Shown: positions 60,231 through 64,000 of the stretch, piece by piece | Position numbering within the stretch: position 1 is the stretch's first letter | How the letters are laid out: each line of letters begins with the position of its first letter | Assembly (NCBI GenBank): GCA_902796885.1 | Contig: CADBQY010000078.1 | Coordinates: 1-64,000, forward strand | Source: an uncultured Planctomycetota bacterium | GTDB taxonomy: Bacteria; Planctomycetota; Planctomycetia; Pirellulales; Thermoguttaceae | Direction: 5' to 3' | DNA: 64,000 nt | Program-made: the position numbers and the translations under genes | The notes under the pieces: generated by a model | The model's database searches: none | What the model saw: the letters and a program-made list of their open reading frames with translations, nothing else | What the model was told of the DNA's origin: nothing

Positions 60231-60273
60231 AAATCCCCCGCGCTGTTTGGAAAAACGGCGCGGGGGATTTTTT
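60231..60273. terminator. Terminator between aqpZ and pepF
   Basis: A 13-bp perfect stem (60231-60243 with 60258-60270) with A and T flanks, between the convergent aqpZ and oligoendopeptidase genes. Confidence 0.88.
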
Positions 60274-60291
60274 CGGGCGCGGGGTTTGGCC

Positions 60292-62133
60292 TCAGCTTTC
60301 CGCTTCGAACCGGTCGAGGAGTTCTTCGAAGTAGCGCATCGCCTCGTCGACGGCGGTCGGCTGAAGCATATCGACTCCGGCGCGGCACAAGAGTTCCAGC
60401 GGCGGGGCGCTGCATCCCCCTTCGAGCATTTTGAAGTAATCGAGCCGCTCGGCCTCGCCGCCCCGGCGGACGCGCCGCGCCAAGGCGATCGCCGCCGACA
60501 TGCCGGTTGCGTACTTATAGACGTAGAACCCGCGGTAGAAGTGGGGGATTCGCAGACATTCCAGTTCCAGGTCGTCGTCCAGGGTGAACGCGGGGCCGAA
60601 ATAGGTCTCGAGGAGCTCGCGGTAGATTTTGCGGATCGGCGCGATTCCGAGCGGCTCGCCCCGCTGGGCGGTTTCGTGAATCCGCTGTTCGAATTCGGAG
60701 AACATCGTCTGCCGGAAGATGGTGGCGCGGATCGCGTCGATCTGGCGGTTGATCAGCCAGAGGCGGAGCCGCTTTTCCTTGGCGTGTTCGATCAGATGTT
60801 CGGCCAGGAGCTGTTCGTTGAACGTGCTGGCGATTTCGGCGAGAAAGATGACGTAGTTGTAATCTTCGTACGTCTGACGTTTCGCCGAAAGGTAACTGTG
60901 CATCGAGTGTCCCCCCTCGTGCGCCATCGTGAAGACGCTTTCGATCAGGTCGGGCTTGTAGTTGATCATGATATAGGGGAGCGTGTCGTAACCGCCGTAA
61001 CTGAACGCCCCGCTCTGCTTGCCGGCGTTTTCGTAACGGTCGGCCCAGCGGCCGACGGTGAGCCCTTTTTGCAGGGTGCGGACGTACTCGGTTCCCAGCG
61101 GGGCGAGAGCTTGACCGATCAGATCGACCGCCTCGTTCCATGTGTAGTGAATTTTAACGTCGCTTTGGATCGGAACGTAGGTGTCGTAGAAATGAATCTT
61201 CGAAAGACGCATCTTTTTGCGGCGAAGTTCGTAGTAGCGGTAGAGGGTCGGCAGGGCGCGGCGGATCGATTGAATCAGATTTTCGTAGACCCGCGCGGGG
61301 ATGTTTTCGGCGAAGAGCGCCGCGTCGAGCGCGCTTTCGTAGTTTCGCGCCTTCGCGTGGAAGATGTCGCCACGAACCGATCCTTCGAGGAGGGCGGCGA
61401 GCGAATTTTTATGCCCGTCGAACGTCTTGTAGAATGTCTCGAACGCTTTTTTACGCACCGCGCGGTCGGGGGAATGTAGGAAGAGCGAGAAGGTCTCGTG
61501 AGTGAGCGGTTTTTCGACGCCGTTTTCGTCTTTGACCGTCCCGAACGTGAAATCGGCGTCGGTCAGGAGACGAAACGCCTTCGAAGGCGTCTGTCCCATT
61601 TCGGCGGAAAGGGCGATGATCCGTTCCTCTTTCCCGCTCAGCGAGTGCGGTTTCATTCGAAGCAGCTCCGACAGGACGCGGTGCCATCGGGCCAGGCGGG
61701 GCGACGCCATCCGCTCTTTCCAAACCGATTTGGGGGCGGCCAGGATTTCGGGACGCGCGAAGCTGGCGGCCTGCCCCGCCGCGGCCAGCGCCATGCTGAT
61801 CTCGTCTTTCATTCCCTGGTAAAAGGAATTCGTCACGTCTTCGACCGATTTTAAGTAGGCGTAAAGGAGAAGCTTTTCGCTCTGCCGGTCGAAGTCGGAA
61901 TCGAAGGTGAGAAACGCTTCGAGACCGTCCAATGTGCCGAGTTTCCCTTTAAACGTTTCGTAGCGATCGATTTTGCCGCGCCATGCGGTAAACGTCCGGC
62001 GCCAGGCGGCGTCGGACGGAAAGATCTTTTTCAGATTCCATTGGTCCTGCGGCGCGACCTTGTCGCGGGAGGGGAGGCGGCCGGACGGGCCGGAGGTCTC
62101 TTTCGCGAAAAGAAATTTGGGCGGAGTCATCAT
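60292..62133 (-). CDS. pepF: M3-family oligoendopeptidase F
   Basis: 613 aa. A zinc metallopeptidase that degrades short peptides in the cytoplasm. The zinc motif HEGGH lies in FTMAHEGGHSMHSYL, and the downstream Glu is in FLAEIASTFNEQLL. The GGYDTLPYIMINY segment and the C-terminal YKYATGMSAAIALA are M3B family features. Start ATG 62131-62133 (a second ATG follows directly); longer in-frame readings run into the upstream intergenic region. Confidence 0.93.
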   Translation of the reverse strand: MMTPPKFLFAKETSGPSGRLPSRDKVAPQDQWNLKKIFPSDAAWRRTFTAWRGKIDRYETFKGKLGTLDGLEAFLTFDSDFDRQSEKLLLYAYLKSVEDVTNSFYQGMKDEISMALAAAGQAASFARPEILAAPKSVWKERMASPRLARWHRVLSELLRMKPHSLSGKEERIIALSAEMGQTPSKAFRLLTDADFTFGTVKDENGVEKPLTHETFSLFLHSPDRAVRKKAFETFYKTFDGHKNSLAALLEGSVRGDIFHAKARNYESALDAALFAENIPARVYENLIQSIRRALPTLYRYYELRRKKMRLSKIHFYDTYVPIQSDVKIHYTWNEAVDLIGQALAPLGTEYVRTLQKGLTVGRWADRYENAGKQSGAFSYGGYDTLPYIMINYKPDLIESVFTMAHEGGHSMHSYLSAKRQTYEDYNYVIFLAEIASTFNEQLLAEHLIEHAKEKRLRLWLINRQIDAIRATIFRQTMFSEFEQRIHETAQRGEPLGIAPIRKIYRELLETYFGPAFTLDDDLELECLRIPHFYRGFYVYKYATGMSAAIALARRVRRGGEAERLDYFKMLEGGCSAPPLELLCRAGVDMLQPTAVDEAMRYFEELLDRFEAES

Positions 62134-62304
62134 GGGCTTTCTTTCTCGTTCGGTTTCGTACTTCGGCCGGAAAATGCGCCGGCGGAATGGTTCGCGGCCG
62201 ATTTTAGCCGATTTCGCCGCCCCGGACAAGGCGAATGCGCGGACAGGACGAACGGAACCGAAAGGCTCGGCGTTAAATAATAAAAAATTTTCAGAAAGAT
62301 TGCC

Positions 62305-62332
62305 TTGACGTTTTTTTCCGTTTTGCTAGAAT
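62305..62332 (+). promoter_or_regulatory. Promoter of the aromatic operon
   Basis: -35 TTGACG (62305-62310), 16-bp spacer, -10 TAGAAT (62327-62332). Start expected near 62339, giving a ~250-nt leader before DAHP synthase. Confidence 0.75.
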
Positions 62333-62391
62333 GGGTACTGTTCCGGCGATGTGCCGGGGGTGTTTTGTCACTCAGCACGAAATTTGATTCG

Positions 62392-62451
62392 ATGAAGACT
62401 TTCGCGTTTACCTTTGCTTACTATTATTACTTTACTCCCCCGCGGGCGTAA
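62392..62451 (+). CDS. Phe/Tyr-rich leader peptide of the aromatic operon
   Basis: A 19-codon ORF encoding MKTFAFTFAYYYYFTPPRA. Eight of 19 residues are Phe or Tyr, including four consecutive Tyr codons. It lies ~50 nt after the predicted transcription start and ~40 nt before an intrinsic terminator that precedes DAHP synthase. This is the layout of amino-acid attenuators such as pheL of E. coli. There is no clear Shine-Dalgarno. A possible ribosome-stalling role of the Pro-Pro near the end is speculative. Too short for standard ORF calling. Confidence 0.8.
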   Translation: MKTFAFTFAYYYYFTPPRA

Positions 62452-62489
62452 GGGTAATTTGTGTGTGCAAAGAAACGTTTCAATGTTAC

Positions 62490-62523
62490 AGGCGGCACAG
62501 GTTATCCTGAGCCGCTTTTTTTG
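62490..62523 (+). terminator. Attenuator terminator upstream of DAHP synthase
   Basis: Stem GCGGC-A-CAGG / CCTG-A-GCCGC (62492-62501 with 62506-62515), loop TTAT, then seven T (62516-62522). It ends ~70 nt before the DAHP synthase start. The left arm is also complementary to 62464-62468 (TGTGC) and to 62350-62356 (TGTGCCG), giving possible antiterminator pairings. Confidence 0.8.
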
Positions 62524-62591
62524 TTTTCCGAAAGACGAAGAAGTTACGATTGTTTTTGATAAACGTCTAAACCGAGTAAGGAGCAGAAAGA

Positions 62592-63593
<1,002 letters not shown>

Positions 63594-63652
63594 ACGTTCC
63601 TTCGACGGGTGATTTAGTGTAAAATGGAATGAATACGAAAGCAGGAACAGTG

Positions 63653-64000
63653 ATGATCGTCGGAATTGTGGGATTGGGACTGATCGGCGGGTCGTTCGCC
63701 AAGGCGTATACCGAGGCGGGGCATGACGTGCTGGGAATGGAGAAGGACGTTTCGGTTTTGCAGTTCGCCCGCATGTCGGAAGCGGTGCGGGGTGAGCTGA
63801 CCCGAGAGAACGTCGGAGAGTGCGACTTGGTTCTCCTCTGCGTCTATCCCGCCGCCGCGCTGGAAGTGATGAAAGAGCTCGGCCCGGCGATCGGGAAAAA
63901 GCCGCTGGTGATCGACTGCTGCGGGACGAAACGGGTGATCGTCGAACCGGGAATGAAAATCGCCGAGAAGTACGGCTTCACCTACGTCGGGGGGCACCCG
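63653..64000 (+). CDS. tyrA: Prephenate dehydrogenase, truncated by window end
   Basis: 116 codons visible, 3' end outside. The NAD(P)-binding start MIVGIVGLGLIGGSFAKAY has the GxGxxG Rossmann motif. It is followed by CDLVLLCVYPAAALEVM and IDCCGTKRVIVEPG, with the catalytic-site GGHP just reached. It oxidatively decarboxylates prephenate to 4-hydroxyphenylpyruvate in tyrosine synthesis (arogenate dehydrogenase is the alternative). AGGA precedes ATG 63653; the gap to aroF is 59 bp, consistent with one operon. Confidence 0.9.
   Translation, partial: MIVGIVGLGLIGGSFAKAYTEAGHDVLGMEKDVSVLQFARMSEAVRGELTRENVGECDLVLLCVYPAAALEVMKELGPAIGKKPLVIDCCGTKRVIVEPGMKIAEKYGFTYVGGHP

Overview
The window reads as chromosome of a GC-rich, host-associated or anaerobic member of the Planctomycetota (Thermoguttaceae/Pirellulales-like by gene content; this is inference). 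Pointers are two DUF1559 pseudopilin-like proteins with the planctomycetal N-terminus and C-terminal H..PGG..DGS motif, a GspE/F/G/H/I/J set with an oversized GspG, many Tat-exported enzymes, Feo-type ferrous iron uptake under a DtxR regulator, and an EtfBA-FAD lactate/glycolate dehydrogenase cluster typical of fermenters. No rRNA, IS element, prophage or CRISPR array is visible; one tRNA (Pro, GGG) is present.

Layout. 1-14.7 kb: end of gapA, then a minus-strand RNA-metabolism group (pseudouridine synthase, Ser/Thr kinase, RNase III, PP-loop thiolase), nagA, a secreted glycosidase coupled to nifU, two methyltransferases with a ZIP transporter, and a DUF1559 protein with a small lipoprotein. 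15-25.2 kb (plus): phoA, YibE/F protein, dipeptide epimerase, an iron block dtxR-feoA-feoB with repeated operator sequences, a DUF4886 protein, a tiny basic protein, fabZ-like, trmB. 25.2-40.9 kb: a fucose-isomerase-like enzyme, the type II secretion/pseudopilus operon (EF-hand, gspF, gspG, gspH, gspI, gspJ) read divergently from gspE, followed by a secreted hypothetical, a second DUF1559 protein, a prenyltransferase-repeat protein and a Tat-exported C_GCAxxG protein with two CxxCH motifs. 41-44.2 kb: etfB-etfA-glcD. 44.4-52.2 kb: a 1040-aa PLD/helicase/DUF3427 protein, tRNA-Pro, a PTPS-family protein with Glu in place of the catalytic Cys, tadA, a small conserved-looking protein, epmA and a membrane protein. 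52.2-60.2 kb: amidohydrolase-BASS transporter-OleC-like ligase operon, two tandem paralogous Tat/TIM-barrel proteins with duplicated promoters, and an aquaporin with Cys-rich ends. 60.3-64 kb: oligoendopeptidase F and the aromatic operon (DAHP synthase, prephenate dehydrogenase).

The most striking item is upstream of DAHP synthase: a promoter, a 19-codon leader ORF encoding MKTFAFTFAYYYYFTPPRA (four Phe, four consecutive Tyr), and a Rho-independent terminator before the structural gene. It looks like a Phe/Tyr-sensing translation-coupled transcription attenuator in a phylum where this is not a familiar mechanism. Second is the pair of near-identical dyads TTTAGCCGAACCTAAA and TTTAGGCTTGCCTAAA in front of dtxR and feoB, which define a candidate iron regulon with feoB transcribed separately from feoA.
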